A DNA stretch of 64,000 nt from JAJYQH01 sp036261615 (GCA_036261615.1 DATAKK010000099.1:5493-69492); one strand, 5' to 3'; shown: positions 42,635-52,033, numbered from the stretch's first letter. Numbers and translations: made by a program. Notes: generated by a model from the sequence alone, not told the origin.

Positions 42635-45025
42635 ATGGCTGAGGCCGCTGACTCGCACCAGGTCTACGGGCCCTACGGTGGCGGATCCGCCCGCCCCGGC
42701 TCGGTGCTGGGCAGCGTGAACACGCCCCGGGTGAGTCCTCCTCCCGCCGCTCCGGCGGGGCCGCTCCCGGCCGTTCCCGAACAGCCACGACTCAGCATGC
42801 GCCAGCGGCTGGCCCGGCTCGGCGCCAGCCGCTCGCCGCAGCTGGCGGTGCTCGACCCCCTCATCGCGGTGGTCCGGGCGAACCATCCCAAGGCCGACAT
42901 CAGCCTGCTGGAGCGCGCCTACAACACCGCGGAGCACTACCACCGGGGGCAGACCCGCAAGTCCGGCGACCCGTACATCACCCACCCGCTGGCGGTGGCG
43001 ACGATCCTCGCCGAGCTCGGCATGACCGAGCCAACCCTGTGCGCCGGCCTGCTGCACGACACCGTCGAGGACACGTCGTACACGAGGGAACAGCTGCAGG
43101 CCGACTTCGGCGAGGAGATCGGGCTCCTCGTCGACGGGGTCACCAAGCTCGACAAGGTCACCTACGGCGAGTCGGCCAAGGCCGAGACGCTGCGCAAGAT
43201 GGTGATCGCCATGAGCCGCGACATCCGGGTGCTGGTCATCAAGCTCGCCGACCGGCTGCACAACATGCGCACGCTCAGCTACCTGCGTCCGGACAAGCAG
43301 GTGCGCATCGCCCGGGAGACCCTCGAGATCTTCGCCCCGTTGGCCCACCGGCTCGGCATGAACGCGGTGAAGTGGGAACTCGAGGACCTCTCCTTCGCCA
43401 CCCTCGAGCCGAAGCTCTACAACGAGATCGTCCACCTGGTGGCCCAGTACGCGCCGGAGCGGGAGCGCCAGCTGCGTGACGTCATCGCGATCGTCCAGAA
43501 GGACCTCCAGGACGCCGGCATCAAGGCGACCGTCTACGGGCGGCCGAAGCACTACTACTCGATCTACCAGAAGATGGTCGTCCGGGGCCGCGAGTTCAAC
43601 GACATCTACGACCTCGTCGGCCTGCGGATCCTCGTCGACACCCCGCGCGACTGCTACGCGGCGCTGGGGGTCATGCACGTGCGGTGGAACCCCCTGCCCG
43701 GGCGGTTCAAGGACTACATCGCGGTGCCGAAGTTCAACATGTACCAGTCGCTGCACACGACAGTGCTCGGGCCGAACGGTAAGCCGGTCGAGCTGCAGAT
43801 CCGCACCCACGAGATGCACCGCCGGGCCGAGTACGGTGTCGCCGCCCACTGGAAGTACAAGGAGAACCTGCGCACCGGGCAGAAGAACCCCGAGCAGACC
43901 GACCTGTCGTGGGTGCACAACCTCAACCAGTGGTCGCACGAGACCGACGACCCCAGCGAGTTCCTCGAGTCGCTGCGCTACGAGATCAACTCCACCGAGG
44001 TCTACGTCTTCACCCCCAAGGGCGACGTGACGGCGCTCCCGGCCGGGGCCACCCCCGTCGACTTCGCCTACAGCGTGCACACCGAGGTCGGGCACCGCTG
44101 TATCGGCGCCAAGGTCAACGGACGCCTCGTCCCGCTCGACTCGAAGCTGCAGAACGGCGACGTCGTCGAGGTGCTCACCAGCAAGGCCGAGAACGCCGGG
44201 CCGAGCCGCGACTGGCTGAACTTCGTCGCGAGCCAGCGGGCCCGCAGCAAGATCCGGGCCTACTTCACCAAGGAGCGCCGGGAGGAGTCGATCGAGCACG
44301 GCCGTGAGCTGCTCGCCAAGCAGCTGCGCCGCTCCGGGCTGCCGCTCAACCGGCTGCTCACGATCGAGCACCTCACCTCGGTGGCCCGCGAACTGCGGCT
44401 GCCGGACGTCACCGGCGTCTACGCAGCGGTGGGCGAGGGCAATGTGAGCGCCCAGGCCGTCGTGCAGAAGCTGGTCGCGACCGAGGGGGGCGACGAGGCG
44501 GCCGCCGAGGAGTCGTTCGAGGACTCCCCGGTGCTCGCGGCGCCGCCCCGCCAACGCACCCGCCGCGCGCACAACGAGGTGGGCGTCGTCGTCGACGGCG
44601 ACCCCGACCTCTACGTCAAGCTCGCCCGGTGCTGCACGCCGCTCCCCGGCGACGACATCATCGGCTGGATCACCCGGGGCGACGGGGTGAGCGTCCACCG
44701 TCGCGACTGCACCAACGCCGACAACCTGCTGGCCCACCCCGAGCGGATCGTGCCGGTGTCGTGGGTCACCTCGCCCCAGCAGTCGTACCTCGTGGCCATC
44801 CAGATCGAGGGCCTCGACCGGGCCGGGCTGCTGAGCGACCTCACCCGGGCCATGGCCGAGCAGCACGTCAACATCACCTCGGCGGCGATCAACACGAGCG
44901 CCAAGGAGCGCACCTTCAAGGGCCGGATCACCTTCGAGTCACCCGACCCGCGTCACCTCGACCACGTGCTCGCGAGCATCCGCCGGGTGCCGGGCATCTA
45001 CGACGCCTACCGGGTGCGCCAGTAA
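42635..45025 (+). CDS. rel: Bifunctional (p)ppGpp synthetase/hydrolase Rel
   Basis: Makes and degrades (p)ppGpp in the stringent response. The 796-residue protein has an N-terminal extension of about 50 residues rich in Pro/Ala/Gly, an HD hydrolase domain with intact HDTVED and KLADRLHNMRTL, the synthetase domain (YDLVGLRILVD, RFKDYIAVPKFNMYQSLHTTV), TGS (VYVFTPKGDVTALPAGATPVDFAY), the conserved-cysteine region (VKLARCCTPLPGDDI) and a C-terminal ACT domain. Both activities should be present. It converges with the DUF349 gene with only 4 nt between them, so no terminator fits. Confidence 0.97.
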   Translation: MAEAADSHQVYGPYGGGSARPGSVLGSVNTPRVSPPPAAPAGPLPAVPEQPRLSMRQRLARLGASRSPQLAVLDPLIAVVRANHPKADISLLERAYNTAEHYHRGQTRKSGDPYITHPLAVATILAELGMTEPTLCAGLLHDTVEDTSYTREQLQADFGEEIGLLVDGVTKLDKVTYGESAKAETLRKMVIAMSRDIRVLVIKLADRLHNMRTLSYLRPDKQVRIARETLEIFAPLAHRLGMNAVKWELEDLSFATLEPKLYNEIVHLVAQYAPERERQLRDVIAIVQKDLQDAGIKATVYGRPKHYYSIYQKMVVRGREFNDIYDLVGLRILVDTPRDCYAALGVMHVRWNPLPGRFKDYIAVPKFNMYQSLHTTVLGPNGKPVELQIRTHEMHRRAEYGVAAHWKYKENLRTGQKNPEQTDLSWVHNLNQWSHETDDPSEFLESLRYEINSTEVYVFTPKGDVTALPAGATPVDFAYSVHTEVGHRCIGAKVNGRLVPLDSKLQNGDVVEVLTSKAENAGPSRDWLNFVASQRARSKIRAYFTKERREESIEHGRELLAKQLRRSGLPLNRLLTIEHLTSVARELRLPDVTGVYAAVGEGNVSAQAVVQKLVATEGGDEAAAEESFEDSPVLAAPPRQRTRRAHNEVGVVVDGDPDLYVKLARCCTPLPGDDIIGWITRGDGVSVHRRDCTNADNLLAHPERIVPVSWVTSPQQSYLVAIQIEGLDRAGLLSDLTRAMAEQHVNITSAAINTSAKERTFKGRITFESPDPRHLDHVLASIRRVPGIYDAYRVRQ

Positions 45026-45029
45026 GGGC

Positions 45030-46283
45030 TCAGCGCTCGAAGTCGGCGAGGGTGCTGCGCGCCTGGTCGAGCAGCCGGGTGTAGGTCTCGATCGACTCGC
45101 GCACCCGGCCCGCGTCGCGCGCCTTGCCCGCGGCCTCGGCGGCGTCCGCCTGCGCCTGCAGCTTGGCGATCTGCGTCTCGAACATCGCCACGGTGTCCTG
45201 GGCCCGCTGGCGGGCCTCCGGGTCGGTGCGGCGCCACTCGGACTCCTCGGCCTCGCGCACGGCCTCCTCGAGCGCCCGGACGCGGCCGTCGAGCGGCCGG
45301 ATCGCTTCCCGGGGCACCCGGCCGATCTCGTTGTACCGGGTGAGGAAGTCGCGGAAGGCGCTCCTGGCGGCCTTGACGTCGCGCACCGGCAGGATCTGGG
45401 CCTCGGCCTCGGCGAGCAGCGCCTCCTTGGCCTCCTGGTTGGCCCGGAACTCGGTGTCCTGCTCGTTGAGCGCGGCGTTGCGGGCGTTGAAGAACTGGTC
45501 CTGCAGGCCCCGGAACACGCCCCACAGCGCGTCGTCGTCGCCGCGGGACGCCGACCCCGCCGCCTTCCACTCGCTCATGAGATCGCGGAACGCCGCGGAG
45601 GTGGCGCTCCAGTCGGTCGACTCGGCGAGCCCGCGGGCCCGCTCGATGATCGCCTCCTTGGCCGCCTTGGCGGCGGCGAAGCGCTCGGTCTGGGCCGCGA
45701 ACTGGGCCTTGCGGCGGCGGGTGTAGGTGGTGCGGGCGGTCGAGAAGCGGTGCCACAGGGCGTCGTCGGTGGCGCGGTCGATGCGGGGGAGCGCCTTCCA
45801 CTCCTCGAGCAGCGCCCGGAACCGGTTGACGCCGCCGCGCCAGTCGTTGCCCGCGGCGAGCTTCTCCGCCTCGGCGACCATCCGCTCCTTCTCGGTGCGG
45901 GCGTGGTCGGCGGCCTGGGCGCGCTCGGCGCGCCGGGCCTCGGCGAGTTCGGCGAGCTTGGGCTCGACCCGGTCGAGCCGGGCCGACAGCCCCTCGAGGT
46001 CCCCCACCGCGTTGGCCTGGAGGATGCTCGTGCGCAGGGCCGAGATCCGCTTGCGGGCGTCGTCGGGACCGACGGATCCGGCGGCGACGCGGGCCTCGAA
46101 CAGGCTCACCTCGCCCTCGAGCGACTGGAACCGCCGCACGAAGAACGCCAGCGCCTCGTCGGGTTCGGAGTCGGGCACCTGACCGACGGCGCGCTCACCC
46201 TCGGCGGTACGCACGTAGACCGTGCCGTCGGGATCGACCCGACCGAAATCGGCCGGGTTGGTCGGACCTGCTGCGTCAGTCAT
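45030..46283 (-). CDS. DUF349 repeat protein
   Basis: A 417-residue, highly charged, almost wholly helical protein with repeated DUF349 units. Each unit has a W-x4-F/W core (for example DWRGGVNRFRALLEEWKALPR, here split, and DWSATSAAFRDLMSEWKAAG) at about 75-residue spacing, and long coiled-coil stretches. DUF349 proteins are common in actinobacteria next to rel and hisS; the function is not established. ATG at 46283; it is divergent from the MBL gene, with 30 nt between the two starts. Confidence 0.9.
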   Translation of the reverse strand: MTDAAGPTNPADFGRVDPDGTVYVRTAEGERAVGQVPDSEPDEALAFFVRRFQSLEGEVSLFEARVAAGSVGPDDARKRISALRTSILQANAVGDLEGLSARLDRVEPKLAELAEARRAERAQAADHARTEKERMVAEAEKLAAGNDWRGGVNRFRALLEEWKALPRIDRATDDALWHRFSTARTTYTRRRKAQFAAQTERFAAAKAAKEAIIERARGLAESTDWSATSAAFRDLMSEWKAAGSASRGDDDALWGVFRGLQDQFFNARNAALNEQDTEFRANQEAKEALLAEAEAQILPVRDVKAARSAFRDFLTRYNEIGRVPREAIRPLDGRVRALEEAVREAEESEWRRTDPEARQRAQDTVAMFETQIAKLQAQADAAEAAGKARDAGRVRESIETYTRLLDQARSTLADFER

Positions 46284-46301
46284 GGGCTACATCTTGCCCG
46301 A

Positions 46302-46307
46302 TAGTCT
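46302..46307 (+). promoter_or_regulatory. -10 box TAGTCT of the MBL gene (leaderless)
   Basis: TAGTCT is followed by 6 nt and the GTG at 46314. The whole divergent gap to the DUF349 gene is 30 nt, so the minus-strand promoter must overlap this one or lie inside the MBL gene. Confidence 0.55.
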
Positions 46308-46313
46308 GAACCG

Positions 46314-47030
46314 GTGCTGATCGTGCCCGCAGCGGTCGGACCCTGGCAGGCGAACTGCTACCTCGTCGCCGCCGGGGCCGGCCGACCCGACCATCCCGCC
46401 GAATGCCTCGTCATCGACCCCGGCATGGGAGCCCGTCCGGTGGTCGACGCCGCCTGCGAGCGCTACCACCTCCGGGTGGCCGGCGTCGTCGGCACGCACG
46501 GGCACCTCGACCACATCGCGGACGCCACGGCGGTCGCGGACGCCGCCGGCGTCCCGGTCTACATCCACCCCGACGACGAGCACCTGCTCACTCGTCCGCT
46601 CGAGGGACTGTCCGGCGACGCCGTGCCGCTGGTGCGCCAATTCGGCCTGGAGCGGCTGCCGGCGCCGCGCTGGACGGGCTACCTCACCGACGGCCTCAGC
46701 CTCGAGCTGGCCGGCGTCCGGCTCGACCTGCGGCACGCGCCGGGCCACACGCCCGGGTGCGTGCTGCTGACACTCGACGGCGTCCGCCTGGGCGACGAGG
46801 AGGAACCGCGCGCAGTGGTGTTCACGGGCGACGTCGTGTTCGCCGGCTCGATCGGGCGGATGGATCTGCCCGGCGGCGACGCCGCGGTGATGCGCCACAC
46901 CCTCGACACCGTCGTGCAGGCGTTGCCCGACGCGGCGTATCTTCTACCGGGGCACGGCCCGGCCACCACCATGGCCGTCGAGCGTGCCTCCAACCCCTAC
47001 CTGTCCCCGAACGCGGCGCCGCTGTCCTGA
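46314..47030 (+). CDS. MBL-fold hydrolase, glyoxalase II type
   Basis: A 238-residue metallo-beta-lactamase-fold protein with the metal motif H62-x-H64-x-D66-H67 in THGHLDH, the later HAPGHTPGC, the bridging aspartate in VFTGDVVF and the terminal histidine in LLPGHGPAT. Such proteins between the DUF349 gene and hisS are common in actinobacteria and are annotated as glyoxalase II-like thioesterases; the substrate is unknown. Leaderless GTG start. Confidence 0.88.
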   Translation: MLIVPAAVGPWQANCYLVAAGAGRPDHPAECLVIDPGMGARPVVDAACERYHLRVAGVVGTHGHLDHIADATAVADAAGVPVYIHPDDEHLLTRPLEGLSGDAVPLVRQFGLERLPAPRWTGYLTDGLSLELAGVRLDLRHAPGHTPGCVLLTLDGVRLGDEEEPRAVVFTGDVVFAGSIGRMDLPGGDAAVMRHTLDTVVQALPDAAYLLPGHGPATTMAVERASNPYLSPNAAPLS

Positions 47031-47065
47031 CGGCGTCCCGCGGCCCCGACCGAAGGAATCGATCC

Positions 47066-48394
47066 GTGGCGCGTCCCAAGCCCATCTCCGGCTTCCCCGA
47101 GTTCCTGCCCGGCCCGCGCATGGTCGAGCAGCGGGTGCTGGAGATCCTGCGCGACACCTTCGAGCTGCACGGGTTCGCCCCCATCGAGACCCGAGCGGTC
47201 GAGCCGATGGAGCAGCTCACCCGCAAGGGCGAGATCGACAAGGAGGTCTACGTCGTCCGACGGCTGCACGCCACGCCCGAGGACGCCGGCGACGACCTGG
47301 GGCTGCACTTCGACCTCACCGTGCCCTTCGCGCGGTACGTGCTCGAGAACGCCGGGCACCTCGTGTTCCCGTTCCGCCGCTACCAGGTCCAGAAGGTATG
47401 GCGCGGCGAGCGTCCGCAGGAGGGCCGCTACCGCGAGTTCCTCCAGGCCGACATCGACATCGTCGGCCAGGACACCCTGCCCGACCACTTCGACGTCGAG
47501 GCCCCACTGGTGATGCTCGAGGCCCTCGAGCGGCTGCACACCGAGCTCGGGATCCCGCCGGTGCGCATGCGGGTGAACAACCGCAAGCTGTCGGAGGGCT
47601 TCTACCGGGGGCTCGGCATCGACGACCCGGCGGGCGTCCTGCAGCGGGTCGACAAGTACGACAAGATCGGCCCGGACGGCGTCCGCGAGCTGCTCGTCGA
47701 CGAGCTGGGCCTCACGCCCGGGCAGGCCGACGCGTGCGTGCGGCTGGCCGGCATCTCCGCGCCCGACGACTCGTTCATCGACCAGGTGCGGGCGCTCGGC
47801 GTCCGGCATGAGCTGCTCGACGAGGGCCTCGAGGCGCTGGCCCGGGTGGTGCGCGCGGCGGCCGCCCAGGTGCCCGGCCGCCTGGTCGCCGACCTGCGGA
47901 TCGCCCGCGGGCTCGACTACTACACCGGCACGGTCTACGAGACCGAGCTCGTCGGCCACGAGAAGCTGGGGTCGGTGAGCTCGGGCGGCCGCTACGACTC
48001 GCTCGCCTCCGACGGCCGGACGACCTTCCCCGGCGTCGGCATCTCGTTGGGTGTCACCCGGCTGCTCGTGCCGCTGCTCGCCAAGGGGCTGCTGCAGATG
48101 TCGCGGCCGGTGCCGTCGGCGGTGCTCGTCGCCGTCGACACCGAGGACACCCGCGACGTCGCCATGGGCGTCGCCGCCGCCCTGCGCCGGCGCGGCATCG
48201 CCTGCGAGGTGGCGCCCCGCGCCGACAAGTTCGGCAAGCAGATCCGGGTCGCCGACCGCCGGGGCATCCCGTTCGTGTGGTTCGGCGGCCCTGAGGGCGA
48301 GGTCAAGGACATCCGCAGCGGCGACCAGGTTCCCGCCCGCGCCGACGAGTGGACGCCGCCGGCGTCCGACCTGCGCCCCACCGTGGTCCGCTGA
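47066..48394 (+). CDS. hisS: Histidyl-tRNA synthetase HisS
   Basis: Class II synthetase. The 442-residue protein has motif 2 (KVWRGERPQEGRYREFLQADID), shown here only in outline, the histidine-A block RGLDYYTGTVYE, motif 3 GVGISLGVTRL and a C-terminal anticodon domain. GTG at 47066 has AAGGA 8 nt upstream; the frame is open far upstream over the MBL gene. It starts 35 nt after the MBL stop and may be cotranscribed. A palindromic array follows its stop immediately. Confidence 0.96.
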   Translation: MARPKPISGFPEFLPGPRMVEQRVLEILRDTFELHGFAPIETRAVEPMEQLTRKGEIDKEVYVVRRLHATPEDAGDDLGLHFDLTVPFARYVLENAGHLVFPFRRYQVQKVWRGERPQEGRYREFLQADIDIVGQDTLPDHFDVEAPLVMLEALERLHTELGIPPVRMRVNNRKLSEGFYRGLGIDDPAGVLQRVDKYDKIGPDGVRELLVDELGLTPGQADACVRLAGISAPDDSFIDQVRALGVRHELLDEGLEALARVVRAAAAQVPGRLVADLRIARGLDYYTGTVYETELVGHEKLGSVSSGGRYDSLASDGRTTFPGVGISLGVTRLLVPLLAKGLLQMSRPVPSAVLVAVDTEDTRDVAMGVAAALRRRGIACEVAPRADKFGKQIRVADRRGIPFVWFGGPEGEVKDIRSGDQVPARADEWTPPASDLRPTVVR

Positions 48395-48480
48395 CCGCGG
48401 CGTACGATCCGTCGCCCGCGGCGTACGACCTGACTGTTCTGCCCCGACATCTCGTACGCCGTCAGTCAGGTCGTACGCCG
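48395..48480. repeat. Palindromic array of four CGGCGTACGA motifs after hisS
   Basis: CGGCGTACGA occurs at 48398-48407 and 48419-48428, and as its reverse complement at 48452-48461 and 48471-48480. The outer pair extends to a perfect 18-bp inverted repeat, CGGCGTACGACCTGACTG at 48419-48436 against 48463-48480, with a 26-nt loop. The first two motifs are also a 13-bp direct repeat (CCGCGGCGTACGA) 21 bp apart. The array starts right after the hisS stop, so it could end transcription, or it may be a REP-like mobile palindrome. Confidence 0.85.
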
Positions 48481-48524
48481 AGCGGCCGGGGACGTCCGCG
48501 GACGGAGCCCCCCGCGCCCCGGAG

Positions 48525-48530
48525 TAGTCT
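48525..48530 (+). promoter_or_regulatory. -10 box TAGTCT of aspS
   Basis: TAGTCT predicts a leader of about 53 nt. That leader contains a 15-codon frame, ATG 48559 to TGA 48606, overlapping the aspS start in another frame. AGAGGA at 48575-48580 is the aspS ribosome binding site. Confidence 0.45.
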
Positions 48531-48589
48531 GTACCGCACCCCGCGACCTGCACCGTCTATGCAGGCGCCCGACGAGAGGAATATCGCCG

Positions 48590-50392
48590 ATGCTGCGCAC
48601 CCGTGAGGCCGGATCTCTCCGCCTGAGCGATGTCGGACAGACCGTCACCCTGGCCGGGTGGGTCGGACGCCGCCGAGACCACGGGGGAGTCGCCTTCATC
48701 GATCTGCGGGACGCCAGCGGCATCGCCCAGGTCGTGGTGCGCGACGAGATCCTCGCCAGTTCCGGTGCCCACGACCTGCGCAACGAGTTCTGCATCGCAG
48801 TGACCGGCGTCGTCGAGCAGCGTCCCGAGGGCAACGCCAACCCCAACCTGCCCACCGGCGACATCGAGGTGGCGATCACCGACCTCGAGGTGCTCAACCC
48901 CGCCGCGCCGCTGCCGTTCCAGATCGACGAGCACGTGAGCGTCGGCGAGGAGGCGCGGCTGCGCTACCGCTACCTCGACCTGCGGCGTCCGGCCCCCGGC
49001 GCGGCCATCCGGCTCCGCAGCCGGGTGAGCGCCGCCGCCCGCGCCGTGCTCGGCGAGCGCGACTTCGTCGAGATCGAGACCCCCACCCTCACCCGGTCGA
49101 CGCCCGAGGGCGCCCGTGACTTCCTCGTCCCCGCCCGGCTCGCCCCCGGCAGCTGGTACGCCCTGCCGCAGAGCCCGCAGCTGTTCAAGCAGCTGCTCAT
49201 GGTGGCCGGCATGGAGCGCTACTACCAGATCGCCCGCTGCTACCGCGACGAGGACTTCCGCGGCGACCGCCAGCCCGAGTTCACCCAGCTCGACATCGAG
49301 ATGAGCTTCGTCGACCAGGACGACGTCATCGAACTCGGCGAGGCCGTGGTCAAGCGGGTGTGGGCGCTCATCGGCGTCGACCTGCCCACGCCGTTCCCGC
49401 GGATGACCTACGCCGAGGCCATGGACAACTACGGCTCCGACAAGCCCGACCTGCGCTTCGACCTGAAGATCCGCGAGCTCACCGACTTCTTCGCCGACAC
49501 GCCCTTCCGGGTGTTCCAGGCGCCCTACGTCGGGGCCGTCGTCATGCCCGGCGGCGGGTCGCTCCCGCGGCGTCAGTTCGACGCCTGGCAGGAGTGGGCC
49601 AAGCAGCGTGGCGCCCGCGGTCTCGCCTACGTGACCATCGACGAGGCCGGCCAGCTCGGCGGTCCGGTGAGCAAGAACATCTCGGACGCCGAACGCGCCG
49701 GCTTGGCCGCCCGGGTGGGCGCCAACCCCGGCGACGCGATCTTCTTCGCCGCCGGCCAGCGGGCGGCGTCCCAGGCGCTGCTCGGCGCGGCCCGGCTGGA
49801 GATCGGCCGCCGCGCCGGGCTCATCGACGAGAACGCGTGGAGCTTCCTGTGGGTGGTCGACGCACCGCTGTTCAAGCCGACCGCCGAGGCGACCGCCGAG
49901 GGTGACGTCGCCGTGGGCGAGGGGGCCTGGACGGCCGTGCACCACGCCTTCACCTCTCCGAAGCCCGAGTGGCTGGACCGCTTCGACACCGACCCCGGCC
50001 ACGCGCTCGCGTACGCCTACGACATGGTGTGCAACGGCAACGAGATCGGCGGCGGCTCGATCCGTATCCACCGCCGCGACGTCCAGGAGCGGGTGTTCCG
50101 GGTGATGGGCATCGGGGCCGAGGAGGCCCAGGAGAAGTTCGGGTTCCTGCTCGACGCCTTCCAGTACGGCGCCCCGCCGCACGGCGGCATCGCCTTCGGG
50201 TGGGACCGCATCGTCATGCTGCTCACCGGCGCCGACTCGATCCGCGAGGTGATCGCCTTCCCCAAGACGGGCGGCGGCTACGACCCGCTCACCGGTGCGC
50301 CGGCGCCCATCACCGCCCAGCAGCGCAAGGAGGCCGGAGTCGACGCGGGCCCGAAGAAGCCGGCGGACAAGCCGGCCCCGACCGCGGGCTGA
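48590..50392 (+). CDS. aspS: Aspartyl-tRNA synthetase AspS, probably non-discriminating
   Basis: Class II synthetase of the long bacterial type. The 600-residue protein has an OB anticodon domain, motif 2 (ARCYRDEDFRGDRQPEFTQLDIEMSF, seen as a block), the GAD insertion and motif 3 FGWDRIVMLL. H31 (RRRDHGG) and G81 (RPEGNAN) match the residues I recall as markers of AspRS that charges both tRNA-Asp and tRNA-Asn. Asn-tRNA would then be made by GatCAB amidation. The C-terminus ends in a Lys/Pro/Ala tail. Confidence 0.96.
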   Translation: MLRTREAGSLRLSDVGQTVTLAGWVGRRRDHGGVAFIDLRDASGIAQVVVRDEILASSGAHDLRNEFCIAVTGVVEQRPEGNANPNLPTGDIEVAITDLEVLNPAAPLPFQIDEHVSVGEEARLRYRYLDLRRPAPGAAIRLRSRVSAAARAVLGERDFVEIETPTLTRSTPEGARDFLVPARLAPGSWYALPQSPQLFKQLLMVAGMERYYQIARCYRDEDFRGDRQPEFTQLDIEMSFVDQDDVIELGEAVVKRVWALIGVDLPTPFPRMTYAEAMDNYGSDKPDLRFDLKIRELTDFFADTPFRVFQAPYVGAVVMPGGGSLPRRQFDAWQEWAKQRGARGLAYVTIDEAGQLGGPVSKNISDAERAGLAARVGANPGDAIFFAAGQRAASQALLGAARLEIGRRAGLIDENAWSFLWVVDAPLFKPTAEATAEGDVAVGEGAWTAVHHAFTSPKPEWLDRFDTDPGHALAYAYDMVCNGNEIGGGSIRIHRRDVQERVFRVMGIGAEEAQEKFGFLLDAFQYGAPPHGGIAFGWDRIVMLLTGADSIREVIAFPKTGGGYDPLTGAPAPITAQQRKEAGVDAGPKKPADKPAPTAG

Positions 50393-50423
50393 CCGGCGGG
50401 TCGGATCCGCGGCCCCGAGTGGC

Positions 50424-50429
50424 TAGGTT
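50424..50429 (+). promoter_or_regulatory. -10 box TAGGTT, leaderless
   Basis: TAGGTT is followed by 6 nt and the ATG at 50436 of the phosphatase gene. Confidence 0.55.
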
Positions 50430-50435
50430 GGCTGC

Positions 50436-51224
50436 ATGAGCCAACCGGGGTGGATCGAGATCGACGGCGTCGCGAACATGCGCGACGTGGGCGGCCTGGC
50501 GGCGTCCGACGGGCGGCGGGTGCGGCCGCGCCGGCTGATCCGCTCGGACAACCTGCAGGACCTCAGCCACGACGCCGTCCGCTGGCTGCTCGAGGAGGCG
50601 GAGCTCAGCGACGTCGTCGACCTGCGCACCGGCGTCGAGGTGCGCGGTGAGGGGCCCGGGCCGCTCACCCGCACCCGCGTCCGCATCCACCACCTGAGCC
50701 TCTACCCGGAGGGCGCGGACGAGACCGGCATCCCCAACGACGCCGAAGAACTGCCGTGGCTGGCGGAGCGGGGCGAGATCCCCGGCGACACGCACGAGGA
50801 GGTGCTCGTCGAGCACTACCTGCGGTACCTGCGCCGGCGTCCGGACAACGTGGTCGAGGCCCTGCGGGTCATCTCCCGGGCGCCCGGCGCGGTGATCGTG
50901 CACTGCGCCGCCGGAAAGGACCGCACGGGAACCGTCACCGCTCTCGCCCTGCGGCTGGTCGGGGTGGGCATCGACGACATCGCGGCCGACTACGACGCGA
51001 CCAACCAGCGGCTGTCCGCCATCCTCACCCGGCTCCGGGCCAAGGCGACCTACGAGGCCGACCTCGCGGGACAGGACGAAGCGAGCCAGCGGACGCCGGC
51101 CGAGGCCATGCAGCGGTTGCTCACCCACGTCGAGACCCGGTGGGGCAGCGTCGAGAACTACCTGGGCCGCCACGGCTGGACGGGCGACGACACGGGGGCG
51201 CTCCGCGCGCGACTGCTGGAGTGA
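50436..51224 (+). CDS. Tyrosine/serine phosphatase of the PtpB-like class
   Basis: A 262-residue protein with the phosphatase loop C157-x5-R163 in HCAAGKDRTG, an N-terminal NMRDVGGL block and DLRTGVEV, typical of the bacterial Y_phosphatase3 family. The extra lysine and aspartate in the loop are characteristic of members with dual or lipid phosphatase activity. No kinase or obvious partner is adjacent. Leaderless ATG start. Confidence 0.9.
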   Translation: MSQPGWIEIDGVANMRDVGGLAASDGRRVRPRRLIRSDNLQDLSHDAVRWLLEEAELSDVVDLRTGVEVRGEGPGPLTRTRVRIHHLSLYPEGADETGIPNDAEELPWLAERGEIPGDTHEEVLVEHYLRYLRRRPDNVVEALRVISRAPGAVIVHCAAGKDRTGTVTALALRLVGVGIDDIAADYDATNQRLSAILTRLRAKATYEADLAGQDEASQRTPAEAMQRLLTHVETRWGSVENYLGRHGWTGDDTGALRARLLE

Positions 51225-51252
51225 GCCCCTCCCGCCGGTGCCGGATCGTGCC

Positions 51253-51258
51253 TAGCAT
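51253..51258 (+). promoter_or_regulatory. -10 box TAGCAT, leaderless
   Basis: TAGCAT is followed by 6 nt and the GTG at 51265 of the dienelactone hydrolase gene. Confidence 0.55.
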
Positions 51259-51264
51259 GGCGAC

Positions 51265-52005
51265 GTGACCCAACCCGACGCTGCCGCGGCCCACCTCGAC
51301 GTGACGGTCCCCGACGGGACCGTCCCCACGGACCTCCTGCTCCCCGAGGGGGGTGCGGGCCCGGGGCTGGTCCTCGTCCAGGAGATCTTCGGCGTCTCCA
51401 CCTACATCCGCGCCCGCGCGTCCGACCTGGCCGCGCTCGGCTACACGGTCGCCGTTCCGCACCTGTACTGGCGGCACGCCGCCGAGCCGGGTGGAGATGT
51501 CGTGGCCGACGACGACCCCGAGGCGCTCCAGCGGGGGATGGCGCTCATGCAGGCGACCGACTGGGACGACGCGGTCGCGACGGTGCGGGCGGCGGTGGCT
51601 GCACTGCGCCGGCGTCCCGGCACGGGCGGCCGGGTCGGCGTCCTCGGATTCTGCTACGGGGGCGGAGTCGCCTACACCGCCGCGGCGACCGCCCAAGGGG
51701 CCGAGCGCCCCGACGTCGTCGTCAGCTACTACGGCTCGGCGCTGCCGGGTGTCGTCGACTCGCTGCCCGTCCCCGCGGTGCCGCAACTGCACCACTTCGG
51801 GGACGCCGACGCGTACCTCCCGATCGAGGTCGTGCGCCACATCGACGAGGTCGTCTGCACGGGGCCGGACACTCGGGTCGACGTGTGGCCGGGCGCCGGT
51901 CACGCGTTCGACAACCCGTTGCCGATGTTCCACCACGAGGCCGCGAGCCGCGGCGCGTGGCGGGTGACCGCCGAGTGGCTCGGCGCCCACCTCCCCGCCC
52001 GGTAG
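51265..52005 (+). CDS. Dienelactone hydrolase family protein
   Basis: A 246-residue alpha/beta hydrolase with a cysteine nucleophile, C130 in GFCYGGG, an acid residue in the FGDADAYLP region and a histidine in GAGHAFDN, the classic DLH triad. The N-terminus has LVLVQEIFGVSTYIRARASDLA. The family hydrolyses dienelactones or related esters; without an aromatic-degradation cluster nearby the natural substrate is unknown. Leaderless GTG start. Confidence 0.9.
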   Translation: MTQPDAAAAHLDVTVPDGTVPTDLLLPEGGAGPGLVLVQEIFGVSTYIRARASDLAALGYTVAVPHLYWRHAAEPGGDVVADDDPEALQRGMALMQATDWDDAVATVRAAVAALRRRPGTGGRVGVLGFCYGGGVAYTAAATAQGAERPDVVVSYYGSALPGVVDSLPVPAVPQLHHFGDADAYLPIEVVRHIDEVVCTGPDTRVDVWPGAGHAFDNPLPMFHHEAASRGAWRVTAEWLGAHLPAR

Positions 52006-52033
52006 CACCGGCCGGGCCGTCGGGCCCCCGGGA

